From: an uncultured Alphaproteobacteria bacterium | GTDB taxonomy: Bacteria > Pseudomonadota > Alphaproteobacteria > CAKMZR01 | Length of the DNA stretch: 17,363 nucleotides | NCBI GenBank assembly: GCA_929200455.1 | Contig: CAKMZR010000013.1 | Coordinates: 1-17,363, forward strand | Direction: 5' to 3' | In this document: positions 7,139 to 14,214 of the stretch, piece by piece | How positions within the stretch are numbered: the first letter of the stretch is position 1 | Layout: each line of letters begins with the position of its first letter | Program-made: the position numbers and the translations under genes | Notes under the pieces: generated by a model | Seen by the model: the letters and a program-made list of their open reading frames with translations, nothing else | Databases searched by the model: none | Told to the model about the DNA's origin: nothing

Positions 7139-8479
7139 CTATACTTTGACGGTGCTTAGGGTTTCTCTGAGCAATCCTGCGAGTCTGTCGATATCTTCTT
7201 CGCCGTAGACGAAGGCGGGAGCGACGATGGCGGCATCGGCGGTGAATTTGACATGGAGACCTTTTTTGAAGAGTTCTGCTTGGAGAGCCCCGCCTCTTAT
7301 ACCGGCTCCGCGAGGATCGGGTATGACATCGATTCCTGCTACGAGTCCGTAGGATCGGATATCGGAGACGGCGGGAATGTCTTCGAGGGCGTGCATAGCT
7401 TTTGAGAAAATGGGAATGAGGTCTTGGGCTTTTTTTAAGAGGTTTTCTTTTTGGAACACCTGTTGGGTTGCGATTCCGGCGGCACAGGCAGCGGGGTGAG
7501 CGGAGTAGGTGTATCCGTGAAAGAGGTCGATCCCGTTTCCGGCTTTTTGGGTGATGGTGTCATAGATATGGTCTTTGACGGCAACAGCACCCATGGGAAT
7601 GGCGGCATTTGTGAGGGCTTTTGCCATGGTGAGGATGTCGGGAGTGACGTTGAAGGATTGGGAAGCGAAGGGTTGCCCTGTGCGTCCGAATCCTGTGATG
7701 ACTTCATCGAAGACGAGGAGTATGCCGTGATGGTCACAGATTTGGCGTAGTTTTTCGAGGTAGCCGACGGGAGGGACGAGGACTCCTGTGGAGCCTGCGA
7801 TGGGTTCGACGAAGCAAGCGGCGATGGTGTGTCCTCCGTAGGTTTCAGCGATGATTTCGAGGTCGTCAGCGAGGTCTTTTCCTTTTGAGGGCTGACCTGG
7901 TTGGAAACGACATTCTTCTGTCCAGGTGTGCCGCATATGGGAGACGTTAGGCATGGTGGTGGGAAACTGCATACGGTTTCGTGCCATTCCGCTTAGGGAA
8001 AGTCCGCCGATATTGACGCCATGATATGCGCGTGAGCGTGAGACCCATCGTGTACGTTGGTGGTCACCTTGGCTCCAGTGGTAGGCACTGGCGATTTTGA
8101 TGGCGGTGTCGACGGATTCTGATCCGGAATTGACGAAGAAGGTGTGGTTGATGTGTTCGGGAAGGATTCGCGAGAGGACATTTGCGAATTCGAAAGAAAG
8201 GGGTTGACCGATTTGGAAGGGGGGGACGTAGTCATTGGTAGACATTTGTTGGTGTACGGCGTCGATAATTTCTTTTCGTGTGTGTCCGAGAGGGCAACAG
8301 AACAGCCCGGAAGATCCGTCGAGGATGGTCTCTCCTTTGTGGTTGTAGTGCCAAATGCCTTCACTTTTTACGATGAGTTGGGGATCTTTTTTGAAGGCTT
8401 TGTTTGCGGAGAAAGGCATCCAGAAGTTGTCGAGGTCATTGGGCGAAGAGAGGTGTGTTTGTCCTTCTGTGTTGAGCAT
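7139..8479 (-). CDS. aptA: Omega-amino acid (beta-alanine)--pyruvate aminotransferase, class III
   Basis: A PLP-dependent class III aminotransferase of 446 residues. It closely resembles omega-amino acid:pyruvate transaminases (AptA/BauA) that convert beta-alanine and pyruvate to malonate semialdehyde and alanine. Visible: FWMPFSANKAF near the N-terminus, the PLP phosphate-binding NSGSESVDTA (117-126), AYHGVNIGG, LLVFDEVITGFGRTG with Asp258, and the Schiff-base Lys287 in MAKALTNAAIPMGA. HGYTYSAHPAACAAG follows. The start is the ATG at 8479-8477, behind AAAGGGA, giving the N-terminus usual for the family. The frame stays open to 8647, but those upstream residues are encoded by tandem repeats and are rejected. 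It faces the PhnW-like gene convergently. A candidate promoter lies at 8647-8618. Other omega-amines or GABA are possible substrates. Confidence 0.92.
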   Translation of the reverse strand: MLNTEGQTHLSSPNDLDNFWMPFSANKAFKKDPQLIVKSEGIWHYNHKGETILDGSSGLFCCPLGHTRKEIIDAVHQQMSTNDYVPPFQIGQPLSFEFANVLSRILPEHINHTFFVNSGSESVDTAIKIASAYHWSQGDHQRTRWVSRSRAYHGVNIGGLSLSGMARNRMQFPTTMPNVSHMRHTWTEECRFQPGQPSKGKDLADDLEIIAETYGGHTIAACFVEPIAGSTGVLVPPVGYLEKLRQICDHHGILLVFDEVITGFGRTGQPFASQSFNVTPDILTMAKALTNAAIPMGAVAVKDHIYDTITQKAGNGIDLFHGYTYSAHPAACAAGIATQQVFQKENLLKKAQDLIPIFSKAMHALEDIPAVSDIRSYGLVAGIDVIPDPRGAGIRGGALQAELFKKGLHVKFTADAAIVAPAFVYGEEDIDRLAGLLRETLSTVKV

Positions 8480-8500
8480 GAGATGTTCCCTTTCTGAAAG

Positions 8501-8568
8501 AAGTGTCGACTTGAGAAGTGTCGACTTGAGGTGGACTTGGGGTGGACTTGACTTGAGGTGGACTTGGG
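8501..8568. repeat. Tandem repeats upstream of aptA
   Basis: AAGTGTCGACTTGAG occurs twice in perfect tandem (8501-8515, 8516-8530), followed by three related GTGGACTTG-type units (8531-8541, 8542-8550, 8558-8568). The array lies between the candidate promoter and the start of aptA, so it would be in the 5' leader of that mRNA. Confidence 0.85.
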
Positions 8569-8617
8569 AGGGTGTATGATTTGTTGTTATTGGAGATTTT
8601 TGCCCTCTTCTGTAACT

Positions 8618-8647
8618 ACTATGGGGTGAGAGGGGTGTGTGTGTCAA
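8618..8647 (-). promoter_or_regulatory. Candidate sigma-70 promoter for aptA
   Basis: On the minus strand, a perfect TTGACA (8647-8642) and CATAGT (8623-8618, four of six matches to TATAAT) are 18 bases apart. The start site would fall near 8611, about 130 bases before the aptA ATG. Confidence 0.45.
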
Positions 8648-8817
8648 GGAAATAAGGAAAAAGGGGAGAGTGTAAAAGTTTGGTTTTCTGGTGTTTCTAG
8701 AGGTTTTGGGAGAAAAAAATCAGGAAAAGGGACGGTGAGAGTAAGGATTGTTGTTGACCGAAAGGTTAAATCACGTCTTAATTTGGGAGTGTTGGCGAGG
8801 GGGTAAGCAGGGACAGG

Positions 8818-8846
8818 CTGGCAGTGAGCGAAGCTGGGGATATATT
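8818..8846 (+). promoter_or_regulatory. Candidate sigma-70 promoter for the HU gene
   Basis: CTGGCA (8818-8823, four of six) and TATATT (8841-8846, five of six) are separated by 17 bases and lie about 75 bases before the HU GTG. A second, weaker pair is TTGACC at 8754 and CTTAAT at 8777. Confidence 0.4.
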
Positions 8847-8849
8847 TTT

Positions 8850-8869
8850 GCGGATATTCGCGGATATTC
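8850..8869. repeat. Tandem 10-mer in the HU leader
   Basis: GCGGATATTC occurs twice back to back, at 8850-8859 and 8860-8869, just after the candidate -10. It may be a binding site or a chance duplication. Confidence 0.6.
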
Positions 8870-8906
8870 TGTGAGGATTTATTTTTGGTTGATGTTTCTT
8901 TTTTCC

Positions 8907-8914
8907 AAGAGGAG
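8907..8914 (+). promoter_or_regulatory. Shine-Dalgarno that decides the HU start
   Basis: AAGAGGAG directly abuts an ATG at 8915, too close for initiation, but lies nine bases before the GTG at 8924, which begins the conserved HU N-terminus NKSELI. Confidence 0.65.
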
Positions 8915-8923
8915 ATGAGTACT

Positions 8924-9196
8924 GTGAATAAGAGTGAATTGATACAAGCTGTAGCGGATGGATCGGGATTGAGTCGTGCGGATGCGACGCGTGCGACGGA
9001 TTCCCTACTGGATGCGATAACCCAAGCTTTGAAGGGCAAGGACGAGGTCCGTCTTATAGGTTTTGGGACGTTTTCTGTGGCACATAGGAAGGCGACTCAA
9101 GGTCGCAATCCGCAAACGGGAGCCCCGATTCAGCTGAAGGCCTCGAATCAGCCGAAGTTTAAGCCTGGCAAAGGTTTGAAAGACGCCGTGAATTGA
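8924..9196 (+). CDS. hupB: DNA-binding protein HU
   Basis: A histone-like nucleoid protein that binds and bends DNA as a dimer. From the GTG at 8924 it has 90 residues, the standard HU length, and begins MNKSELIQAVA as HU proteins do. FGTFSVAHRKATQGRNPQTG marks the end of the body and the flexible beta-arm with its intercalating proline; the C-terminus has KPGKGLKDAV. The ATG at 8915 would add three residues but sits directly against the ribosome binding site. It has its own candidate promoter and appears monocistronic: a 175-bp spacer with tandem repeats follows. HU rather than IHF is favoured by the N-terminus and length. The G excess is milder here than in neighbouring genes. Confidence 0.95.
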   Translation: MNKSELIQAVADGSGLSRADATRATDSLLDAITQALKGKDEVRLIGFGTFSVAHRKATQGRNPQTGAPIQLKASNQPKFKPGKGLKDAVN

Positions 9197-9247
9197 TGAA
9201 AGTCTTCGGGGTTGAGGTTTTTATGTCGGGGGTTTGTCGGGATTTTT

Positions 9248-9295
9248 GGACATAAGGTCGGACATAAGGTCGGACATGGGGTTTAGACATAGGGG
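9248..9295. repeat. 12-bp tandem repeat, four units
   Basis: GGACATAAGGTC is perfectly repeated at 9248-9259 and 9260-9271. Two degenerate units in the same phase follow at 9272-9283 and 9284-9295. The array lies between HU and the transaldolase gene. No hairpin terminator was seen in the spacer. Confidence 0.85.
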
Positions 9296-9371
9296 GGTTT
9301 GAGGACGATGTAAGGGCGTGAGGTCTTTGGGTTGAGGGGGATAGTTTTTTGCGGGAGGAGCGGTTTCTCTG

Positions 9372-10034
9372 ATGAAGTTTTTTCTAGACACGGCTAAGGT
9401 TGAGGAGGTGGAGTCTTTATTGGACACAGGCATGGTGGATGGGGTGACGACGAATCCGTCATTGATAGCGAAGTCTGGTGGGGATATGCTGGAGACGATT
9501 GGTCGGATTGCCTCTCTTGTGGAAGGTCCTGTGAGTGCGGAGTGTGTGAGCGAGGACTATGATTCTATGCTTCGTGAGGGGGAGTTGCTGTCGGGTTTGG
9601 CGAAGAACGTGGCGGTGAAGGTTCCGCTTACGGTTGCGGGTCTTCGTGTGTGTCGGACGTTATCGGATCGCGGGGTGATGGTGAACGTGACTTTATGTTT
9701 TTCTGTGGTTCAGGCTCTTTTGGCGGGTAAGGCGGGAGCGTCTTTTATCTCGCCTTTTGTGGGACGCTTGGATGATGTGGGGGGAGACGGAATGAATCTT
9801 GTGGAAGAGATTCTGGAGGTGTATGATCACTATGGTATGGAGACGGAGGTATTGGTGGCATCGGTTCGTCATCCTCATCATGTGGCGGAAGCGGCACGGA
9901 TGGGAGCGGATGTTGTGACGATCCCTCCGGATATTTTGTATAAATTGTATGGACATCCTTTGACGGATAAGGGTCTTGAAGCTTTTCTTAGTGATTGGAG
10001 AAAGACGGGTCAGAGTATAGGAGGCAAGGCGTGA
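9372..10034 (+). CDS. tal: Transaldolase, TalC/Fsa-like short class
   Basis: A small TIM-barrel Schiff-base aldolase of 220 residues, the size of the TalC/Fsa group. It begins MKFFLDTAKVEEV, has DGVTTNPSLIAKSG (23-36), the Schiff-base Lys83 in AVKVPLT and SPFVGRLDD at 127-135. The residue aligned with E. coli FsaA Tyr131 is Phe129 here. Phe at this place is typical of true transaldolases and Tyr of fructose-6-phosphate aldolase, so transfer of dihydroxyacetone between sugar phosphates in the pentose phosphate pathway is the better prediction. GGGAGGAG lies about ten bases before the ATG. Downstream is DUF484 after 138 bases. The family call is secure; the reaction rests on one aligned residue. 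Confidence 0.9.
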   Translation: MKFFLDTAKVEEVESLLDTGMVDGVTTNPSLIAKSGGDMLETIGRIASLVEGPVSAECVSEDYDSMLREGELLSGLAKNVAVKVPLTVAGLRVCRTLSDRGVMVNVTLCFSVVQALLAGKAGASFISPFVGRLDDVGGDGMNLVEEILEVYDHYGMETEVLVASVRHPHHVAEAARMGADVVTIPPDILYKLYGHPLTDKGLEAFLSDWRKTGQSIGGKA

Positions 10035-10091
10035 GGGTGGGGGTTTGTATAGATGAGGGAATATACGGGGGTGGAGTATAGTTGAGAGTTT

Positions 10092-10123
10092 TAGAGCTGG
10101 GGTGGGTTTTGATAGAGCTGGGG
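10092..10123. repeat. Short direct repeat before the DUF484 gene
   Basis: TAGAGCTGGGG occurs at 10092-10102 and 10113-10123, 21 bases apart, within a very G-rich, C-poor spacer (10035-10172). No promoter with both boxes stands out; TATAGT at 10077 is a lone -10 match. Confidence 0.55.
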
Positions 10124-10172
10124 GAATGGTTGGGTTTAGGAAAGAGAAGGAGAGGGTAAGGTTTATGAAGAG

Positions 10173-10916
10173 ATGCCCCCGATGAAACTCAAGACACAAG
10201 GTGGAGAGAAGAAAGGCGGAGTCCGGAAGGGTTCTTCTGGTTCTGTTCCTGTGACGGCAGAAGACGTGGTAGATTTTCTGGGTTCTCATCCAGGTTTTTT
10301 GCGAGAGAATCCGCAATTGATATTGGATCAAGCTTTGCCTGAGCGTCCTCTTGGTCGGAATGTGGTGGATTTCCAGGAGGCGATGATTAAGTATTTGCGT
10401 CATGAGATAGGACATGTGGAGGCTTTGCAGGAGAGGTTGATAGAGGCGACGCGTCAGAACATGATTAACCAGCAGAAGGTGTATGATTGTGTTCAGTCTT
10501 TATTGGAGGCGCGTTCTTTTGAGAATGTGGTGGAGACGATAAGTACGGATTTTCCGATTCATTTGGGGTTGACGTCTGTGGTTTTGTGCATGGAGGCGGA
10601 TGCGGACAATTTGCACATGTCGCGTCATGTGGGGATATTGCCACGAGGCATGGTGGATGCGGCGTTGGGAGGCAAGGATGTGGTGTTGCGTGATCATATA
10701 TTTGGAGATGGAGAAATTTTTGGTCGTGTGGCGGCATTGATTCGTTCGGATGCGTTGCTTCGTTTGCGTCTTCCTGAGAGGGTTTCCGGAGCGATGTTGG
10801 CGTTTGGCAGTGATGAGGAAGATTGTTTTGACGGCGATCAGAGTCCGGTTTTGATAGAGTTTTTGGGTTCATGTGTGGAGCAGCTTTTGGATATTTGGCT
10901 TGTGAGGGAGAAGTAG
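10173..10916 (+). CDS. DUF484 family protein (GAF-like), XerC-associated
   Basis: A soluble protein of 247 residues. After a Lys/Gly-rich tail (1-25) come VVDFLGSHPGFLRENPQLI (33-51), the hallmark N-terminal segment of DUF484, then a helical segment (about 65-110) and a GAF-like sensor domain (about 115-235). Function is not established. The family is frequently encoded just upstream of xerC, as here, where its TAG stop directly abuts the xerC ATG, so co-translation is likely. The ATG at 10173 has only a weak GAAGAG in front of it; an in-frame ATG at 10182 would drop three residues. No catalytic motif is visible. Confidence 0.85.
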   Translation: MPPMKLKTQGGEKKGGVRKGSSGSVPVTAEDVVDFLGSHPGFLRENPQLILDQALPERPLGRNVVDFQEAMIKYLRHEIGHVEALQERLIEATRQNMINQQKVYDCVQSLLEARSFENVVETISTDFPIHLGLTSVVLCMEADADNLHMSRHVGILPRGMVDAALGGKDVVLRDHIFGDGEIFGRVAALIRSDALLRLRLPERVSGAMLAFGSDEEDCFDGDQSPVLIEFLGSCVEQLLDIWLVREK

Positions 10917-11879
10917 ATGACGCTTGAGCGTTTTCGGGTTGTGTGTGAGGAGGATTTATTTTTGCGGTTGGGGGGGTGGTTTCGGTATCTTGAGGTTGAG
11001 AAGCGTTACAGTCGTCATACGCTGGAGGCTTATGGGCATGATGTATTTATTTTTTTGAGTTTTTATTCGGGTCACAGGGGAGAGAAGGTGGATAGGTTGT
11101 TTTTGGAGGGTATGGAGAAGAGGGATATTCGTTCTTGGCTGTCGCATTTGCAGCGTGAGGGTATGGAAACGACGACGATAGCGCGGATGGTTTCGAGTGT
11201 GAAGGGTTGTATGAAGTGGTTGATGGAAGGTGGTTATAAGGAGAATACGGTTTTATTGTCGATGAGGTCTCCTCGGGTGAAGAAGGTCTTGCCGCGTCCT
11301 ATAGGGGAGGGTGAGGCGCGTCGGGTTCTTTTGGCGGCACGAGATCGGGGTGGCTGGTTGGGTTTGCGTGACTATGCCCTTTTTGGTTTGTTGTACGGGA
11401 GTGGTTTTCGTATTGGCGAGGCCTTGGGTTTGGACAGGGATATTTTTTTGCAGGGAAGGGCCGAGGGAGGAGGTGGTGTTTCGATGGTGATACGGGGTAA
11501 GGGTGACAAGGAGAGGGTTGTGGTGATTTTGCCGTTGATTTGGGAATCTTTGAGGGCGTATGTGGAGGCTTGTCCTTATGGAGGGGTTGGGGACGAGGAT
11601 TTTCCGTTATTTGTGGGGGCAAAGGGAGGACGTTTGTCGGCTCGCGTTGCACAGAGGTCTATGGAGTCTATCCGTTGTGTTTTGGGATTATCTGAGAGTG
11701 CGACGCCTCATGCGTTGCGTCATGCGTTTGCGAGTCATTTGTTGGCGAATGGAGCGGATTTGCGTTCGATTCAGGAACTTTTGGGACATGCTTCTTTGGT
11801 GACGACTCAGAGGTACACGAAGGTGGATCATGGTCATTTGCAGAGGGTTTATGAGCGTTCTCATCCTCGAGCGTTTTGA
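10917..11879 (+). CDS. xerC: Tyrosine recombinase XerC
   Basis: A site-specific tyrosine recombinase that with XerD resolves chromosome dimers at dif. It has 320 residues: an N-terminal core-binding SAM-like domain (about 15-110, with YLEVEKRYSRHTLEAY) and a catalytic domain from about 125. All active-site residues are visible: Arg165 (GSGFRIGEAL), Lys195 (GKGDKER), His265 and Arg268 (HALRHAFASHLL), His291 (LGHASL) and the nucleophile Tyr300 (TTQRYTK). This looks like the housekeeping enzyme, not a phage integrase: it is of XerC size, lies next to DUF484 and has no att-like repeats beside it. XerD cannot be excluded from sequence alone, but the DUF484 neighbour favours XerC. Confidence 0.93.
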   Translation: MTLERFRVVCEEDLFLRLGGWFRYLEVEKRYSRHTLEAYGHDVFIFLSFYSGHRGEKVDRLFLEGMEKRDIRSWLSHLQREGMETTTIARMVSSVKGCMKWLMEGGYKENTVLLSMRSPRVKKVLPRPIGEGEARRVLLAARDRGGWLGLRDYALFGLLYGSGFRIGEALGLDRDIFLQGRAEGGGGVSMVIRGKGDKERVVVILPLIWESLRAYVEACPYGGVGDEDFPLFVGAKGGRLSARVAQRSMESIRCVLGLSESATPHALRHAFASHLLANGADLRSIQELLGHASLVTTQRYTKVDHGHLQRVYERSHPRAF

Positions 11880-11889
11880 GAGAATGCCC

Positions 11890-11919
11890 TTGAGTTTTTG
11901 GATTATTTTTTGTTAGGAT
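11890..11919 (+). promoter_or_regulatory. Weak promoter candidate before the YbaK-type gene
   Basis: TTGAGT (11890-11895) and TAGGAT (11914-11919) are 18 bases apart, with a TG one base before the -10 (extended -10 form). Each box matches four of six positions. Confidence 0.25.
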
Positions 11920-11957
11920 GACCGACTTGTATTGATGAGGAGAGGAGCGTAGGATTT

Positions 11958-12527
11958 GTGAGGGCAGAGAAGCAGAGGAAATTATTTGGTAGGGATATAT
12001 TATTTGTGGGTCGAGAGCTTCCGTTGACGGGTGGTTTGGTATTGGATATTTTGGAGAGTTTGGGGATAGACTACCGTGTGCATGAGCACGCTGAGGTGTT
12101 TACGGTGGAGGAGAGTCAAGAGGTGACGGGAAGTTTGCCTGGAGCTCATACGAAGAATTTATTTTTGAAGGACAAGAAGGGTTTTTATTGGCTTTTGACG
12201 GCACGAGATTCGACGCGGGTTGATATGAAGCTATTGAAGCGTTATCTTGGAGCGAAGTCGTCGTTATCGTTTGGGAGTTCTGAGGATTTGTATGAGAAGC
12301 TGGGGGTATTGCCAGGTTCTGTGACGCCTCTTTCGATGGTGAACTGTCGAGATGGAGATGTGGGTTTATTGCTGGACGGTTCATTATTTCGGGATGAGAT
12401 TGTGAATGTTCATCCCTTGAGGAATGATAGGACGGTGGCGTTGTCACCTTTGGATTTGTTGATATATTTGCGTTTTTGCGGTTGCAAGATGAGGTTATTA
12501 TTTTTCTCTGAGGGGGATGAGGAATAG
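11958..12527 (+). CDS. YbaK/ProX-type aminoacyl-tRNA deacylase (prolyl-tRNA editing)
   Basis: A freestanding editing-domain protein of 189 residues that hydrolyses mischarged tRNA, most likely Ala-tRNA(Pro) (ProXp-ala type). Core motifs: HEHAEVFTVEES (51-62), GAHTKNLFLKDKKG with the conserved lysine of the family, LSFGSSEDLYEKLGV, GSVTPLSMVN and the closing VNVHPLRNDRTVALSPLDLL. About 20 basic N-terminal residues precede the domain. The GTG at 11958 is preceded by AGGAG and TAGGA; an internal start would be possible without harming the domain. The 78 bases after xerC make co-transcription plausible, though a weak promoter candidate lies between. The substrate is inferred from the HTKNLFLKDKKG form typical of prolyl-tRNA editing proteins. 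Confidence 0.87.
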   Translation: MRAEKQRKLFGRDILFVGRELPLTGGLVLDILESLGIDYRVHEHAEVFTVEESQEVTGSLPGAHTKNLFLKDKKGFYWLLTARDSTRVDMKLLKRYLGAKSSLSFGSSEDLYEKLGVLPGSVTPLSMVNCRDGDVGLLLDGSLFRDEIVNVHPLRNDRTVALSPLDLLIYLRFCGCKMRLLFFSEGDEE

Positions 12528-12582
12528 AAGAAGTTTAGGGATAGGGAGGAGCGGGTATACACAGGGAGAGAGATAGAGATAA

Positions 12583-14124
12583 GTGGAAGCGAAGGTAGCG
12601 ATAGTGGATTCGGTGGCCTTTCAGGGCATCTCGACAATTCCGGTGCATGTACAGGTTCAGATGGCGAAGGGCATGCCGTCATTTCAGATGGTGGGTTTGC
12701 CGGATAAGGCGGTGAGTGAGAGTCGTGAGAGGATTCGCGGAGCGTTATCTGCGATAGGGCTGGGATTGCCGCCCCGTAGGATTACGGTGAATTTGTCGCC
12801 GGCGGATTTGTTGAAGGAGGGGAGTCATTTTGATTTGGCGATAGGATTGGGATTATTGGCGGTGATGGATGTGATTTCGTTTGAGTCGTTGTTGAACTAT
12901 GTGGTTTTGGGGGAGTTGTCCTTGGATGGTTGTATTGTGGGAGTGAATGGCGTTTTGCCGTGTGCGATGATGGCGGTGGAGCGAGGCAAGGGATTGATAT
13001 GTCCTGAGGTTTGTGGTCCTGAGGCTATGTGGGCGGGAGATTCTGAGGGTATAGTTGCGGCTCCGGACATTTTGTCGTTGCTGGCACATATGAAGGGAGA
13101 GAAGAGGCTTTCTGGTCCTTCTCGGCCTGAAGTTGAGGATATGCGAAGGCGAGGAGATTTGTCGGATATTCGTGGACAGTATCAAGCGAAGAGGGCGTTG
13201 GAGATAGCGGCGTCTGGTGGACACAATTTGATTATGATGGGACCACCTGGTTCTGGTAAGTCGATGTTGGCCCATCGTCTTGTGGGTATTTTGCCGCCGA
13301 TGGCAACAGAAGAGGCGTTGGAAGTTTCGATGATTCATTCTGTGGCGGGTATGATGAAGGGAGGTATTTTGACGGTGGAGCGTCCGTTTAGAGATCCGCA
13401 CCATACGGTTTCGATGCCGGCCCTTGTGGGCGGTGGTCATAAGGCGCGTCCTGGGGAGGTTTCTCTTGCACACAACGGGGTATTATTTTTGGATGAATTG
13501 CCTGAGTTTTCTCCGGCGACCTTGGATGCACTTCGCCAGCCGTTGGAGAGTGAATACACGCTCATAGCCCGAGCGAATCACCATGTGACTTATCCTGCAC
13601 GTTTTCAGCTTGTGGGAGCGATGAATCCGTGTCGTTGTGGTTATTTGTATGATCGTGACAGGAGTTGTCGCCGAGCGCCCCATTGTGCGGAAGATTATCA
13701 GAGGCGTTTATCGGGACCCTTTCTTGATCGTATGGATTTGTGTGTTGATGTTCCGGAAGTGGATCCGCGTGATTTGCGTTTGGGAGGAGAAGGGGAGACG
13801 TCGGAAGAGATAGGGGCTCGTGTGAAGCGGGCACGAGAGATTCAGTGGTTGCGTTATGAAGGGAAGCGGACGTCGGATGGCAAGGCGATACGCGTGAATG
13901 CGAGGGTAGACGGCAAATATCTTGAGGAGGTGGTACAGCTTGAAGCGAAGGGTCAAGAGCAGTTGGACAAGGCGGTGGACGAGTATCGTTTTTCTGCCCG
14001 TGGTTATCATCGGATTCTGCGGGTGGCACGGACGATAGCGGACATGGATGAAAAAGAGACGGTGAGTGTTCATCACATCTCGGAAGCCTTATCTTTGCGG
14101 AGGCGAGGACACTGGGATAGGTGA
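12583..14124 (+). CDS. comM: YifB/ComM family AAA+ ATPase (Mg-chelatase-like)
   Basis: A 513-residue AAA+ protein. ComM is a hexameric helicase that promotes branch migration during natural transformation; YifB homologues are widespread. Domains: an N-terminal Lon-like ChlI domain (about 1-165, VAFQGI and VGLPDKAVSESRERIRGA), then the ATPase core with Walker A GPPGSGKS (220-227) and Walker B LFLDE (Asp304-Glu305), and a C-terminal Mg_chelatase_C domain (about 405-510). Between them MNPCRCGY...CRRAPHC holds four cysteines and a histidine and may bind metal. Sensor residues lie around RLSGPFLDRMDL. The start is the GTG at 12583 (EAKVAIVDSVAFQG), with GGGAGAGAGA upstream; no ATG fits. It does not show that the organism is transformable. 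Convergent with the unknown gene at 14215. Confidence 0.94.
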   Translation: MEAKVAIVDSVAFQGISTIPVHVQVQMAKGMPSFQMVGLPDKAVSESRERIRGALSAIGLGLPPRRITVNLSPADLLKEGSHFDLAIGLGLLAVMDVISFESLLNYVVLGELSLDGCIVGVNGVLPCAMMAVERGKGLICPEVCGPEAMWAGDSEGIVAAPDILSLLAHMKGEKRLSGPSRPEVEDMRRRGDLSDIRGQYQAKRALEIAASGGHNLIMMGPPGSGKSMLAHRLVGILPPMATEEALEVSMIHSVAGMMKGGILTVERPFRDPHHTVSMPALVGGGHKARPGEVSLAHNGVLFLDELPEFSPATLDALRQPLESEYTLIARANHHVTYPARFQLVGAMNPCRCGYLYDRDRSCRRAPHCAEDYQRRLSGPFLDRMDLCVDVPEVDPRDLRLGGEGETSEEIGARVKRAREIQWLRYEGKRTSDGKAIRVNARVDGKYLEEVVQLEAKGQEQLDKAVDEYRFSARGYHRILRVARTIADMDEKETVSVHHISEALSLRRRGHWDR

Positions 14125-14214
14125 TTCTTTAGGTGTTGAGGGTGTGGTACGGAGAGTGGGTGTGGAGAGGAAGGTTGAGGTGAGAGGGTGTGTGGAGAGG
14201 GTGGTGCGGGAGTT

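Larger units (their letters stand above)
8480..8923. other. 444-bp divergent intergenic region between aptA and the HU gene
   Basis: No credible gene was seen: the open frame on the minus strand at 8644-9039 is the antisense of HU. The spacer holds, left to right, tandem repeats at 8501-8568, a minus-strand promoter candidate at 8618-8647, an A/G-rich stretch around 8640-8730, a plus-strand candidate TTGACC-N17-CTTAAT at 8754-8782, a better one at 8818-8846, a duplicated 10-mer at 8850-8869 and the HU ribosome binding site. No tRNA-like or stable hairpin structure was noticed. Confidence 0.7.

Noticed and set aside
8480..8647. Extended N-terminus for the omega-amino acid aminotransferase
   Set aside because: It would be encoded by the tandem repeats (QVHLKS-type units). 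The ATG at 8479 has a ribosome binding site and gives the family's normal start.
6933..9295. Possible CRISPR array
   Set aside because: Repeat units are too short or too few, spacers are absent or of unequal size, and no cas gene is near.
10917..11879. Integrase of a mobile element
   Set aside because: The tyrosine recombinase has XerC size and lies directly after DUF484 among housekeeping genes; no att repeat, tRNA or cargo was seen.
14125..14214. Terminator between the convergent comM and secreted-protein genes
   Set aside because: No inverted repeat followed by a T-run could be found; the stretch is simply G-rich.
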